Shown piece by piece: positions 25,098 to 37,321 of a stretch of 64,000 bases of DNA; within the stretch, counting starts at the first letter, position 1; each line of letters begins with the position of its first letter. Location: contig MU867078.1 in the NCBI GenBank assembly GCA_033725935.1, positions 496,001 to 560,000 of the forward strand, given 5' to 3'. Under the pieces are notes generated by a model. It saw only the letters and a program-made list of their open reading frames with translations, made no database searches and was not told where the DNA came from. The stretch is from Cladorrhinum sp. PSN259. Lineage: Eukaryota > Ascomycota > Sordariomycetes > Sordariales > Podosporaceae. The translations under genes and the position numbers were made by a program.

Positions 25098-27111
25098 GAA
25101 TTTTATATCACCATTGACTTTATTGCTTTGGAGTTGGGATAACATTGTCTGGGAAGACTCTCGGCATTTTCGGTTAAGTCTGAGACTCGGTCAAGGAGTT
25201 AGGGGAATAGGAATTAGGAAGCGGGACTGAGATGGGATGGGAACACCCAAAACAGCGTCATGGCTTCATTGTTTGTTTATTTTTGTTAAACACTCATCAC
25301 GCCTACATATTACTAACTTTTAATCCACATACATTCCTCATCACATCATCATCGAGTTCTATTCTTGAACAACTCACTGCTGCACTTTTGACGGCTGCCT
25401 TGTTGATATGCATGCTTTATCATCATTTAACCAGAAATATCATCATCACCAACATCATCGGTCATTCCGAAAGGTTTGAAGAAAAATAAACCAATGGTTC
25501 CCAATGGGTGTATTACCGGAGTCTCACGGCGATTGGAATCTCCAAATTGGTATGCACAGCCCGACGGGGAGACAGATTGCTCAGCCTTCCCGGTCGAGAC
25601 ACACCTTCTCGTCATACCACGTTTTTCCCCTCTCGCTATTTTCTGCACTACTGCTGTGTAACAGCCCCAAGAGAAACCACATGAGCTTGATGGGGGCACG
25701 GGGAAATAACTACCGAACCGTCTTTTTCTTGCTCCCCCCTCCCCCTTCATACAACCAATCTCAGCACTTTACACCGTCGCCGGGCGAAAATAGTGAAACT
25801 TCTGACTTTGTGGGACCCTCCCTGTTGAAGTCATTTGCTCTGAGAAGAAGAAGAGAATAATGATTTCTGAGTAACGTACCTACATGCTTATGCATGACTT
25901 GAGTAGAAGGAAGAAATATTCAACCAACTGCATCGAAGCCCGCAGTTCTGTCGAGGTACGGCACAGCACCCTCCTCCTCCTACACACACACACACACACA
26001 CACATCTTTTTCCCCTCTCCCACCCACTGTCTTCCACACCATCTTTCATGCAAGAAGTCAAAGTTGTAAAACATGGAACACACGTGGGATTTGTGTTTTG
26101 CTGCACTTGCACCAAGCTAACTTCTTACTGCGTAGCTGCTTTTCTTTTTTCCTCCTTATCACAAAACACCCCTTGCTTACTACTGTACCTCTCTGCCTAT
26201 GTATGCTTTTTTTTTTTTCACACCACACCACACCACCTCTCATGCACACGCAACAAGATTTGTAAAACATGAAACAACACGTGGGAGATTTTTTTTTCTC
26301 TGCATCTCTGCAGTAATTAGGGAAGTCAAGCCACCTCTTTCTCACCCACATGGCAGACACGGTTCTCACTTTGCTTCCCATGCATGTATACACACACTCA
26401 AACACACACACTCGTGTGTATACACCCCACTCCCATTTCCCAACCTCAGTATCTTTCTCCGGTAACACCAAAAAAAAAAAAAAAAGCCACAAAAGCCTCT
26501 TTCAAGCCTCCCTTTCCAAAACCTGAAACACAAACTCAACTTACAGTACGTACCCTATCAAAAGATTTTCTTGCGCAGCAAGTAAGCCAAAGTTTTGCTG
26601 CTTCCGTCCTCCTCCGTTGAATGTTTCACCCTAACTTTGTTTGCTTCACCTATCCCCCCCTATTTTGATGCCTTTTTTTGTAAAACGTAACACAAATATT
26701 ACCAAGACAAAAACTGAATGATCAATGCGCCTGTCGTGTAAAGGGGGCGTCGTGTGCAATGTTCACGTATGCACATTGTCCGTGTCTAGTAACAAATTTT
26801 CGGACGATACACAAAGGATATTGATTGGCAGGGTTTTGTTTCTCTGCTTGAATAACTAAAACTCAAGTTATCGAGGCTGAAGTTCTGTGATGAGACATAG
26901 TGTTCCTGTAGCAACGACAACAAATAGCATGTGTGTATGAGAACTCCTTACTGTGTAGTAATTACAATTTCAAGTTGTCGTAACAGCCATCCATCCTTAG
27001 TAGCCGGTAGCAATACAATTAAAGCAACAAAACAAAACGGAAACTTCTTACCCAAGAACCCAAGTTATCATAGCCCTGAGCTTGAAATCCGGCCTTTACC
27101 CCTATCAAGCA
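25098..27111. other. Intergenic between convergent genes, simple repeats
   Basis: This contains the 3' regions of the transporter and of the minus-strand hypothetical gene. It is rich in CA/TG runs (about 25984-26004 and 26385-26415) and A/T runs. A diverged duplication of about 195 bases is listed separately. No protein-coding gene is visible. Confidence 0.5.
26063..26305. repeat. Diverged direct duplication containing CACGTGGGA
   Basis: Two segments about 195 bases apart share TTGTAAAACATG, then AACA, then ACACGTGGGA, then a T-rich tract and CTGCA (about 26063-26106 and 26260-26305). A shorter related string, TTTGTAAAACGTAACACAAA, occurs near 26680. The CACGTG core is a potential bHLH site, but function is unproven. 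Confidence 0.5.
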
Positions 27112-28497
27112 TCAACAGGGCATTCCGCCACCCTTTACCTTCTGCTTCCCTTTATCCTTACCCTTACCATCACTGAAGACGCCCATCAACCTAGTCCTCA
27201 CAATCTTACTCACCGTAGACGATTTATTATTCCTCTGCTTCTTCCCGATCACCTTATCCTTTCCCTGAGTACCAGCACCACTATGATGAATCATCCTCAC
27301 CTTCATCACAATAACCCTCGACCCCTTCCTACCAGCTCTAAATTGTCTCACAAACCACTTCTTGACTTTGACCACCCTCACAGGCTTGTACTTTTGGCAA
27401 CAAGCAGGCTGATGACGAACCACACTCTGAGAATTGGGGCGACTGTGGTGACGTCTAAAATGCCCACTAATTCGCGACTTGAGGCTCGCCGAGAATGAAA
27501 GCCGATGGCTTTGATCGAGAGACGGCCGCCCAGAGTGTGAAAAGGACAAGTTGGTTGACAGACGAGGCAGACATTGAGTTGACAGATTGATATCTTCCAT
27601 CATCTCGTCTTCGGTCCCTGAAGAGCTCGAGATAGTAGACTGGAGTAAATGGGATCTATCTACCTGCGGCGGGCAGGTATTTGGACGCGAGATCGTAAGC
27701 TGAGGGATTGCGGCTACGATTGCTGCCTCGGCCGAGAACAAATTCTCTTCGCCAGGGTAAAGGGGAATATCTTGTGACATTTGGGTACTGGTGGCCTTGT
27801 GACTGCTCTCGAATGCTTTGTGCAATTCAGCAGGTTTGCTATCTTCTATCGCTGCCTCTGGAGCTGGAGTGTTCGGCCTATCTTTTATGTCGTCGTCGTC
27901 GCTTTCAAGAAACGAAAGGTGTTCCCTCGAGAAGCCATAGCCTGACAGACTGGAGAAGATACGTCTGTCAAATGTCATCGGCGGAGACACTGTCAAGTCC
28001 GGACTGCGGATACCTACAGACGGGTATGATGACGAAGTGCTCCGAATCTGAGGGTGATATAGACCATGGTTATTGTCCCCAGCCCCTGTTGCTGCCATAT
28101 CATTTTGCGATGACATGGTTGCGATATCTAAGCTGCCCTGATTGCGCAAAACGTCTAACTTCGGGGATGCTGGTGGGCTTTCGAATGAGAAGGCGCGGTG
28201 CCGGCAGGGGGACACATCTCGAGTCTCAGTGACTATGGGCGGTTCCGGTCGGGTCTCTACAGACTGACGAGCGGGTGTGGCCGGGAGACTATACGTAGAG
28301 TAGTAAGATGAGATGTTTGGGATGAACAGTCCGCGGGAAGGAAATATGCCAGTCTCGAACCGGTCCGAAGATTTAAATCGGATGGGCGTGAAATTCTCCG
28401 ACCTGACCTCTCGAGTACACAATGGCCTGTTTTCCTGACTGATAGCTGGAGCAGAGGTGTTCCTCAAGGTGGAGCCATTTCCATTAGGGTCCTTCTC
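27112..28497 (-). CDS. Hypothetical protein, Ser/Pro-rich with strongly basic C-terminus (5' end unresolved)
   Basis: I do not recognise the family. A single open frame of about 461 residues shows protein-like composition. It has Ser/Pro-rich disordered blocks such as SFESPPASPKLD, an acidic patch ESDDDDIKDRP, then a C-terminal 130 residues packed with Lys/Arg (GHFRRHHSRPN, VRVVKVKKWFVRQFRAGRKG, KGKDKGKQKVKGGGMPC). No membrane helix or catalytic motif is seen. The frame has no early ATG. It is preceded by a TAG that can serve as a TCTCTAG splice acceptor, so a 5' exon must exist. One candidate is ATG 28814 with a donor after 28767, which joins in phase but needs a 269-base intron. The coding call is fairly safe; the start is not. 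Confidence 0.65.
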   Translation of the reverse strand, partial: EKDPNGNGSTLRNTSAPAISQENRPLCTREVRSENFTPIRFKSSDRFETGIFPSRGLFIPNISSYYSTYSLPATPARQSVETRPEPPIVTETRDVSPCRHRAFSFESPPASPKLDVLRNQGSLDIATMSSQNDMAATGAGDNNHGLYHPQIRSTSSSYPSVGIRSPDLTVSPPMTFDRRIFSSLSGYGFSREHLSFLESDDDDIKDRPNTPAPEAAIEDSKPAELHKAFESSHKATSTQMSQDIPLYPGEENLFSAEAAIVAAIPQLTISRPNTCPPQVDRSHLLQSTISSSSGTEDEMMEDINLSTQCLPRLSTNLSFSHSGRPSLDQSHRLSFSASLKSRISGHFRRHHSRPNSQSVVRHQPACCQKYKPVRVVKVKKWFVRQFRAGRKGSRVIVMKVRMIHHSGAGTQGKDKVIGKKQRNNKSSTVSKIVRTRLMGVFSDGKGKDKGKQKVKGGGMPC

Positions 28498-28814
28498 CTA
28501 GAGACCAGCAAACGTGTTTGGGACATTGAGACGGCGCCGTGCAAAAGTGGTCTTGGAAATATCAAGATTGGAAGAACAATGATGAGCGTCAGCCTGTTCC
28601 TCGGTTTGCTTCTGATTCTGACTGAGAGGCTCCGAAGTTGCCGTCTCACGACGGTAAGTCCGCGTGGGTAACGTGAATGATTGCAACATGATGAATTGTA
28701 AGGTATGCCTATGCCTGCCTTGAAGCTCTGATTGGAAAATAGATGTGATGAATAATTGACGATTACCTCACGGTGTGTGCGTTTGCCTCCCGAGGTCTCT
28801 CGGTAAACATTCAT

Positions 28815-30709
28815 TCCAAGTCCCAAGGTTCCAGAGATGGATCATGACCGGAATCCGTGAACTACTCCTTCCGCGGAATCCGCCGAAAACCTCGCAGTCA
28901 GAGTCATCACGGAAGGAGCGACAACCTCTCAGGATCAGTGGAGGAAAGTACCAAACAGTTAAGCCAAAAAGCCAAAATCATCTCGGTTGCTTCTTCGTAC
29001 TCGAAATGTTTGATTCTGCCTTGATAGTAAATATGATCAAGTCTCCATATTCCAATGTTTGCGAGGTTCAAACTGAGAATATCTCGAGGTTTTAACACCG
29101 GGGACCCCGACCTGAGACCGTGGGATATTCGGGTGCCTGGTGTTCGATGTTTAGAAATTGTTTGGACGCATTCGGATTTTTTATTCTGGTGCCTGATCTA
29201 GCGACTGTAACGGCGCCGGCGATCGGCAACGGACCGAGCAAAAATTACCCTCTGGCTTGCATGCTGACAGATGTCAGCATGTGCACTACCTGCTTCACCT
29301 TACTTGGGCCATTGAGCTATCCTTGATGAGGTGATCAAAGGCGAGCGTTGAAACATTGTTCGCCATTTCGAACATGTTCTATGATGATTTGGAAGATTCA
29401 TGTCGAAATGCAGACACCGAGGAGGCGTCTTGCCGGCTTCTAATCCACCCTGCGCAACGGGTTTTAGCGAGCCGACCCCCCGACCTCTATAGCGCGTGGG
29501 GAAGTGCCTTCCAGTGGGTTTGCAGGGATCACAAAATCCCCATCCCGATGGGACCAAAATCTGCCGTGTAAGTGGTAAATGGTAAAGCAATGTATGTACC
29601 TGGAGATGCATCGTATACTCGGTGATATCGACCGACATTGAAAATGATACCACCTCACTGGCAGTGTTACGAAGGGAAGGAAGCTTTTGGAATACGGGAA
29701 GGATGATCTCCACTTGCATCAGATGGGAGGTCCAGGCTGGTCTGGAGACGGCAAGTTCGTCCCATGTCCCAGGCACCTTCAAGAAACCTTATTCCAAACC
29801 CTTCCCACTCTTTCCCAATCCGTCTTGGTTGGGAGACAAACACCATCCTTCTCGATGATGGCTTCTCATGCAATGAAACCAAAAAAGCTCATAACCTTAG
29901 TTTCACCACACGCTACCGCCAGAACGGGTAACCGCGCATCTTCTCTCTGACAAAATAGGGTGTCAGAAACCAGAAGCGCAGGCACCCATATTCCGACCTC
30001 ACCTATTCTTAGGAGTGCCACCGTCCGCGGTGGGTTAGATGGATGGCATCTTAGTCAGAGCCCGCGCAAACGGCGCTCCTCATTCGTCGCCCTGGCAGCC
30101 CTGACGCTCCCAAGACTCTGTTTCTCCAAGTTCTCTGCAGCCCGGGCATGCAAGATGCGCATGCATGCACCCTCATGGCCCCTGCCGCTGCATCTCAAAT
30201 CGCATGGATGCCATGTGGTTGCCGACTCAAGCCCCGATGGAGATCGCCAGGAGAACATGGCTTGCATGCCTGATGGCTGCCATGCTTTGACGTCAAGGTG
30301 CCAGATCGAGGACGATGTGAAGTTCCTAAGGGGCGTGGTAAGGTGGCCCAGGCAGTCAACTTGCACACACCTAGAGACCCAAACCTCACTCAGGCCGCTA
30401 AGTTTTTGCTACAGCCGTGTTGACATGGGTTTTATGAATAGGCGTAAGATTTTCCTAAGTTGTGATCGTGGGGAAGGGTGCATGGTCCACAGCAGATGTC
30501 ATATTACCACCACTACTGCTTGGTAGTATCGACGGGGAAATAATAAAACACTCTCGGTCCGCCCTCTACACCAACCAGTTGCTTCACCTATACGAGCATC
30601 TGGATGACATCAGTCTTGAACATCGATATCAACATCAGAATCGAGACGTTGGCGAAGGGAACAGCAACTCACAAGTATCCTTGACCACGGCATTGACAAC
30701 GACGACAAG
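28815..30709. other. Intergenic upstream of the Zn2Cys6 regulator
   Basis: About 1.9 kb without a supportable gene. The longest ORF (29960-30526) starts at GTG and shows no domain. The stretch holds the divergent promoters of the hypothetical gene and the zinc-cluster gene. GCATGC-like palindromes cluster near 30145-30175. Confidence 0.45.
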
Positions 30710-32709
30710 ATGGCAGAGGGTTCCAGTCGTCCAGGCACTTCACAGAGCAGTTCCAACACCAGCCCGGCATTGTCTGTTGCATCTTCGTCCACTTCACCCA
30801 CTACACAACCGCCCAAGAAGCGTACGAGGGCTAGCAAGCCAAAGGTTCGAACTGGTTGTATCACTTGGTAAGTTGCTCACCCATCCCATGACAGGAGGCG
30901 TTGATCACTGTCATGATGACGACTGGTACCAACTGAAGCTGACACTATCTTCCTGTTTTAGCAAGTAAGTCTGTCTGGGCACTTACGAATTTGATATGTT
31001 GATCACCATCTAACACCCTTTTTAGAATTCGACGAGTGAAATGTGGAGAGGAGAAACCAGCATGCATCCGCTGTACCTCAACAGGCCGGACATGTGATGG
31101 TTATGACAAGGGAGCAGCTGCCAGATACAACTCCCCAGACCCGGCTCAGACGGCAGAGATGGCCAAGGTCGAGTTCTACAAGGCATGTCAGTTGAGCGAG
31201 GCACTGCGGTCCATGCGAGCCATCGCGGCCGACATTGACGGCACCGAAACTGAGAAGAGGTTCTTTGCCCGCTTCCGAACCGCCACTGTGGATGGCTTGG
31301 CTGCACAACTGTGCAACTTCACTGCATTTTGGAACAGAGTCGCCCCGTCTTCCTGCTATCAAGATGATTCAGTCAAGCATGCCGTCGTGGCGTTGGGGGC
31401 GGCTTATATGCTCTTCCAATACCCTGACCAGCCGACAATTGACGGGCACACCCGCGAGAACCTTGAGGTATTCACCGTCGAACAGTACAACAAGTCCATC
31501 GAAAAACTTCAACGGCATGTTCGGTCATCATGCACCGATAGTATTCGCGTCATACTCGTCTGCTGTCTTGCATTCATTTCCCTTGAGACCTTGAGGGGAG
31601 ATCACTCGATGGCACTCACACACCTGATCAATGGCCTGCGGATCTCACAATCTCTTCCCCCTTCCGAATTCGACTGTCTTGCCGATGGCTCGGTGTTTGT
31701 CTGGCCACCGGTGCATGACACCCTTGGCTTGCGAGACGTAATCCAGCTCTTTGCTCGACTGGAAGTTTCTGCATGCTTCTTTACTTCTGGCATCCAACCA
31801 GTCATATCTGAAAGGGCATACCAAACAAGAATCTTCGATGACGGTTCCGCCGAGGTTCCCTTTGCTGACGTGAGTCATACCAGACGGGCGATGTGTTCTT
31901 TCCAGCACGACGTCATGGCTAGGACGCATGAGATTGCGCAGTTCTCGAGTAGTGGTGGTGAAATATTCTGGTCCGACCCTGCTCAGCAGAGACAGCAGTC
32001 GGCATTGGCATCTCGGTCGGCCCGGTTGGGCATGTTAGTTGATGACTTCTTCTCGACTTCCAGATTTGGCATGCCCATGGCGGATAAACAGGAGATTTAC
32101 TCTTTATATTTGGACCTGCTGTACTTTCGTTGCGCCCAGTTCCAGGTGTCGAGGCAATCTCCCTTATATCAGACGATGCCGTTGGATCCGTTGTTAATCA
32201 GCTACCCTGCTCCGCCGCCTCCTCAGCCGGATGGATTGCTGCTCAGCAACATCTTGTCGTTGGCCCACCACTTGAGCTCATCGGCCATTGGACAGAGATT
32301 GAGAGGAGCTCTTTCTACTGGGAGTCCCACGCTGATGGATACTGGATTGGTCGGGCCTTTGTATATGGTGGCCGTACATACTACAGATATGTCGATGAGG
32401 GGAATGGCGATAACCTTGTTGAGGGAGAGTATCAATCCCGTGTTGATCGGCGGCGCTAATGATATGAGGGCCGTGATGGAGAGAATCGCTGGAGTTGTTG
32501 AGATGGAGCGGAGGGAACAACAGATGGGAATGGGCGCAACAAGATGGTATTGCGACGTCCCAAGGGCGTTGACTGGAGTTGGATGCTTGCCGAGGTTGAT
32601 GGACTCGTTGATGGGCGATCAAGGACAAAGAGGAGGAGGAGTTATGGAACTACCCCTTACTCCCATAATGGGATTGGGCGAGAGTCAAGGCGGTGGTGCA
32701 ATTTGGTAA
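30710..32709 (+). CDS. Zn2Cys6 binuclear-cluster transcription factor
   Basis: These fungal regulators bind DNA through six cysteines holding two zinc ions. Three exons, 30710-30867, a 3-nt exon CAA at 30962-30964, and 31026-32709, join to 614 residues. The joined zinc cluster is GCITCKIRRVKCGEEKPACIRC followed by TSTGRTCDGY (about residues 50-81), with the standard CX2CX6C and CX2CX6C spacing. Without the tiny exon the join makes a stop (TGA), and reading through intron 2 gives TAA. A Ser/Thr-rich N-terminus precedes a basic stretch KKRTRASKPKVRTG. The remaining 530 residues resemble the helical regulatory part of such factors (VVALGAAYMLFQYPDQ). No target cluster lies next to it, so its regulon is unknown. 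Confidence 0.92.
30962..30964 (+). other. 3-nt microexon (CAA)
   Basis: The preceding intron ends in TTTTAG and the following one begins with GTAAGT, both canonical. Joining TG + CAA + AATTCGA gives Cys-Lys-Ile-Arg, exactly the conserved zinc-cluster residues. I found no other combination of sites that gives an open frame with these residues. Confidence 0.8.
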
Positions 32710-33902
32710 TGTGATGGATTTCTCTTGACTGTACTATTAGCTGTACTTGTACCTTTATTGCATGGGAGCGGGACTGATTTTGAGGACAAAAATGCATTGG
32801 GAATGGGCAGGGCTGTTGTTGTTGATGTTGTTGTTTAAAAACAGGGATCGGGGAGATAGGGGTGGATGGGTTGGTGGTGGAGGTGTAACAAAAAGTGATG
32901 ATTGACTGACCTTAGACTTTCTTTTCCTTCTTTTCCCTCCTCGAATACGGTCCTTAGATACTTATTATATTTAATAGTAATAATATTTTACACACGAAAC
33001 TAAATTGACGTGTTGGCCCATTTTGAAGAATATGATTGCATTACACTCACGTGCAACATAAACGAAAATCGGACTTTTGAGTGTGCACAGCACAGCACTG
33101 CCCACGAGAAGGATCTGACCCAACCAATGCTCAAACGTACTAGATGAGGCACCGTCTAGACAGCAAGGCATACAAGGCAAATTTCTTGTATTATTTTGAT
33201 CAGATATTTTTTATTTATCCCCATCGAGCTGAAATGGACCCAAACTTTGCTCCCGTCTATAACGGAACACTAGGCATTTCCCCCTGCTGTTATGCTCAAG
33301 TCCACCGAAAATGATTGGGAACACAAACTTACTTCCAACTCAATTACATCATGCGCTCTCCCTTCCGTCCCATCCGGGGCTTGTTTGAATCTTGCTTGCC
33401 CCGAATTCCCGGTTTGCCCAGACCCGCCCCAAGCCGGCTTTGCCGCAATGCATATTATCATTTGCACACCGGCCCGCCCACGCTTCCCAGCTTCCGAACG
33501 ACTCAGTCCGGGGGTAACCTCTCCATCGTTGTAGATCCGAAATCCACATAGCTTGAGCATAGCTTGAACATGGCTGATCGTACAAGCGGTGATGATGTTA
33601 TACACAGATACACACTCCTCCTACACATGGGGCCCAGTCATGGTAGATAACTTTACTAATACCCCGGCCGCATAGGCCCCTTCAGCAAACAATCCGTAAA
33701 AACGCCATATGATGAACCTCTTTTTCCCCTTCCAACACGCCCTAGCGCACAAAGACTTTTTGACACAGCCTCTTCCTCTTCCTCTTGGGGTCCCTGCTGT
33801 ATAGCCCAAAACTCATTTTTTTGAACAATAACCCCATATATATTTTCCTTCCTCCTACTCCTTATATCCTTCCCATAAATTTTTGGTTCGAATCACTCCC
33901 CC
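32710..33902. other. Intergenic between convergent genes
   Basis: This contains the 3' UTRs of the zinc-cluster gene and of the uL11m gene. Short ORFs on both strands at 33270-33600 overlap one another and have no domain, so I call nothing. No repeat is seen. Confidence 0.5.
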
Positions 33903-34453
33903 TCATGCAACGACCTGAATCCCCATACTCTTGCTCTGCCAAATCACCATCCTGCACAGACCCTCCAAACTCAGCCCGCTGAGCCTCAGTTCAGACTGCT
34001 TGATCTTTGCAATCTCGTAGACGTGTTTGAGGCTGACGGTGCCGACGGTTTCTTTTCCGGGGTTCGCGGCGCCTTTTCTCATTCCCTTCTTGGAGACGGG
34101 CACTTCGGCTGCGGCGAGCAGTAACCAAGAAGTTTGCGGGGTCCGGATATCAAAGTGGAAGGTGCGATCTGGACGGACTGTTACGCGGACTGGGAGGGGG
34201 GTTCCTGGTTCTATGTGGGCTGTGCGGGCGTTGAATTCCTAGATGGTCACACAACAACAGAGTCAGAAGGATGATTTATGGGGGGAGTGAGTGAATGGGT
34301 GGTGGGTGTAGAGCGAACCTTGCAAAAATCCATTGACTTGATACCCTTTGAACCGAGTGCTGGACCGACCGGGGGAGAAGGGGAGGCCTTGCCGGCGCCG
34401 ACAATGATCTTGACCACTTGGTCGACGCCGCCTGCTACTCCTTTTTTGGACAT
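33903..34453 (-). CDS. MRPL19: Mitochondrial large-subunit ribosomal protein uL11m
   Basis: uL11 forms the stalk base of the large ribosomal subunit and contacts the GTPase centre. Two exons (34453-34319 and 34238-33903) give 156 residues. The conserved uL11 core is plain: VKIIVGAGKASPSPPVGPAL, GIKSMDFCKEFNART, then VRVTVRPDRTFHFDIRTPQTS, and the RNA-binding C-terminal domain KETVGTVSLKHVYEIAKIKQ. The short N-terminus and the family resemblance fit the mitochondrial (bacterial-type) form; cytosolic uL11 is different. It shares a promoter region of about 590 bases with the divergent SVF1 gene. Confidence 0.95.
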
Positions 34454-35047
34454 TCTGCGCTGTGGGCGATTGCTCGAACCGGGAAGAGGGGGTGTAATTG
34501 GCGTCGAGGCGCAGGTCGGCGGAGGAAGACTGGGTTGCTGTCGAGGTTTGTTTTCGCAAAACCTCAAATCTTCAAATTCCCGGAGCTTGAGGTCCCTCGC
34601 ACCGCGGCGCCTAGCTCAGCAACGTGGGCTGTCAAAATTTCGGCGGGTCGGCATTTAAGACACAAGCCACATTTAAAGTGACGAAAACGCCGTTCTCAGC
34701 CACACTTTACATCCAGGCTTTCAAAAAGCAGGGCGGCATGCTAACGCATTCAGGTAAGGCCCCTGCAGAAGAGATGGCCGTCGGGGGAACCGGTGACGTC
34801 CAGATCATAGCGTGTCACACACCTCCCCCCCCCTAAGCGATAGGCAGATTAGCCCCTCCTAACTGCCCATTCTCAGTCTTTTATTTTTAGGAAAACCTTT
34901 TTTGACGGCGGTGAACGGAAACAAACTTTCAAACTTATCAACTTACCTCTTTCCCGTTTTTTCTTATTTGAAAAGCCGGAGATATAATTTGACATTTTAC
35001 CACCCCCTCCCTTATATTATCGACATCCTATAATAACACCGCACACC
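34454..35047. promoter_or_regulatory. Divergent promoter region MRPL19 / SVF1
   Basis: This is non-coding DNA between two start codons facing away from each other. A C10-like run lies near 34825-34834. No named element is recognised. Confidence 0.5.
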
Positions 35048-36406
35048 ATGTTCAAGTGGGCACAGCAAGCGTAAGAAATCACACCTCTACTCCTGATGGG
35101 CATCAAGAGCAGCCCCACCATAATCATTCGTTGTTTCTCTTTCTTGTCTTCTGACATTTTATATCTGGTGATGCAGGTTGGCCAACGTCGCAGGAACTCA
35201 GGAGCCTATCTACGGACCTGAAGCCATCAAGACTGTCGCCGTCGAGGCCGAGACCACCCCTTATACCGAGCTCACCCGCGATGACCTGAAATGGCTGGCC
35301 ATGGGCTCGACCTGCGTCGAGACGCAGAGCTTCTACTTCATGTCGGACTCTGGTAAACTGGGATTTGCTCAGGTCATCTATAGTAACGTGGCGTAAGGAA
35401 ACAACCGTCGCAAGCCCAATGTCTTGTGATGCGCTAACCCCTTTTCCCTCAGCGGCATCCACACAACCTGCCAGTTCAACTGCAAGATCTTCAATCTCGA
35501 CGGCACCGAGCCACACCTGTGGAGCTCCGTCCAGCTCAGTGATCACGAATTCAGCGAGGACAAGTCGAGCTTCTACGCCCAAAACGTCGCCGTCGAGCTT
35601 TCAGAGGATGGGACGACATTCACAATCAAGTCGATGGTGGACGAGAAGGCACCCGTCAACCTGACCGTCAAGCGCCTTGCTCCCGGTTTCCAGGCTGGCA
35701 AGACCGGAAAGACTCTGTACGGCACCGACCTCGCTAACCCCTGGGGAACTATGCGCCACGCTTTCTGGACGAGATGTTCTGCCGAGGGAACCATCGGGTC
35801 GGAGGACTTCAAGGGCAAGGCCATGTTCGTGATGGCTTTGCAGGGCATGAAGCCTCATCACGCTGCGTCAAAGTGGAACTTTTGCGACTTCCAGGGTCCC
35901 ACGCACTCGGCTGTTTTGATGAATTTTACAACTCCTCCTTCGTACGGTTCTACCAGTGTGACTATTGGTGGTATCGTCAAAGATGGCGAGATTGTTCTTG
36001 CCAACTGCAAGAGCGTGGTCACTCACGTGGAGGCTAAGGGTGATAGTGAGAATGAATGGCCTGAGCCTTCGGTTGTCAAGTATACCTGGACCGGAACTAC
36101 CAAGGATGGAAAGGCTGTGGAGGCGGTTATTGAGGGTGCTTTGGAGCAGAGGCTGGACAGGATAGATGTCATGGCTGAGGTTCCTGGTTTCGTCAAGAGC
36201 ATCGTCAAGGCTGCTGCTGGAACTAAGCCTTATATTTACCAGGTATGCTCTTTTTTTTTCCTGTAGTGTTTTCCCAGGCTTTTACTGACTTGTTGAAATA
36301 GTACTACCCTCAAAAGCAGAAGCTTACTCTCAAGCTCAAGATTGGCGACCAGGAGATCTCCGAGGAGGGTTGGGTGTTCAGCGAGGCAACCTTCATTTCA
36401 GAATAA
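35048..36406 (+). CDS. SVF1: Survival factor Svf1, lipocalin-like ceramide-handling protein
   Basis: Svf1 supports survival under oxidative and cold stress in yeast and is linked to non-vesicular ceramide transport between ER and Golgi. Four exons (35048-35070, 35177-35392, 35453-36242, 36302-36406) give 377 residues, the normal family length. The N-terminus MFKWAQQALANVAGTQEPIY reads as a short amphipathic helix, which in yeast Svf1 binds membranes. The body carries two lipocalin-like halves: TELTRDDLKWLAMGSTCVET to NLDGTEPHLWSSVQL, and NPWGTMRHAFWTRCSAEGTI to HAASKWNFCDFQGPTHSAVL. The end EEGWVFSEATFISE is family-like. The first exon has only 23 bases. Recognition is by conserved blocks. 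Confidence 0.93.
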
Positions 36407-37321
36407 GCACTCTGCATGTTTGGTATTACGAGGCGTTGATGAGGTGGTGTCTGGAATTAGAGGGGTACGTATATACACATGTGAGACAATGTGGAAGGGA
36501 GCAGGGCATTGAATAATGGATTTTATGGGATGGATGGACGGATGAGCATCATGCATGGATCGAAGAAAGAAATACCTATAAGGGGTTGCTACTCATACAA
36601 GTGGTTTGATTCCCCCCGAGAATGTTAATATAATTTTGTTCTTGGTTTTTACATTGTCCCGTTTACTTGAGTCTATATGTCTTTTACATACGTTATCATG
36701 TTGCCTCTATTTCATTATGCCCACCTGCATTCAGCCGTTTTCCAGTCGATATCCAGAGTGATGACGACGGGACTACAAGACTGCCAGAACTGCTGCCTAT
36801 TTTTTTGTCAGGCGCATCATGCCTTCCTTACATACGTACCTTCTGTTAAGGAGGGGCAAGAATGATGCAGTGATCGTACCTTCCATGTTTGAGGTAGACG
36901 GTACAGTGCATTGAACGGATCAACCTGATTGGTCGATTTCGAGGTGGAAGCTTGCGTCTGCCCAATACCATAAATTATTTGCCACCCCGCACTTTTGAAC
37001 GCCACACTTTCTCTTTCACCACAACCTTTTTTCCCCAGAAAAGCGACCGAAGCGGCAGCCTAAGACTGACTGTTTTTGGCTTGGAGGCACCAGCCACAAT
37101 TTACCCGCCCGCTTGCCTGCATTGCCTGTCGCCATACCCATCAGGTCGACAGTCAGGTCTGTTATTAAACATTTTTTGTCTCTTTCTTCCGGACGGAAAC
37201 TCGACTTTCTTATTGTTTTATATTATACTCTCGTCCATTTTTGATATTCATTGTGATATCACTTTGGCAAGAACAAACCCGAAAAAAAGCGATCCTATTA
37301 TCAGATAGGGATAAGCAAGCC
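36407..37321. promoter_or_regulatory. SVF1 3' region and histone-variant promoter
   Basis: This is non-coding DNA. The last 150 bases before the histone ATG are T-rich then A-rich, like a fungal leader. I see no ORF worth calling. Confidence 0.45.

Noticed and set aside
28838..28870. Similarity of GATCATGACCG..AATCCG here and near 48575 as a dispersed repeat
   Set aside because: About 17 matched bases with a gap is within what chance gives for a 64-kb self-comparison, and the flanks do not align.
29100..30010. Weak inverted similarity CAGGCACCC..ATAT as ends of a mobile element
   Set aside because: Only about nine bases match cleanly, and no transposase or target duplication is seen between them.
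29960..30526. 188-codon ORF upstream of the zinc-cluster gene
   Set aside because: It starts at GTG, has no domain, and codon use is unlike its neighbours.
33880..33905. GGTTCGAATC as a tRNA B box
   Set aside because: The bases on either side do not pair as a T-arm, and no A box or acceptor stem is found.
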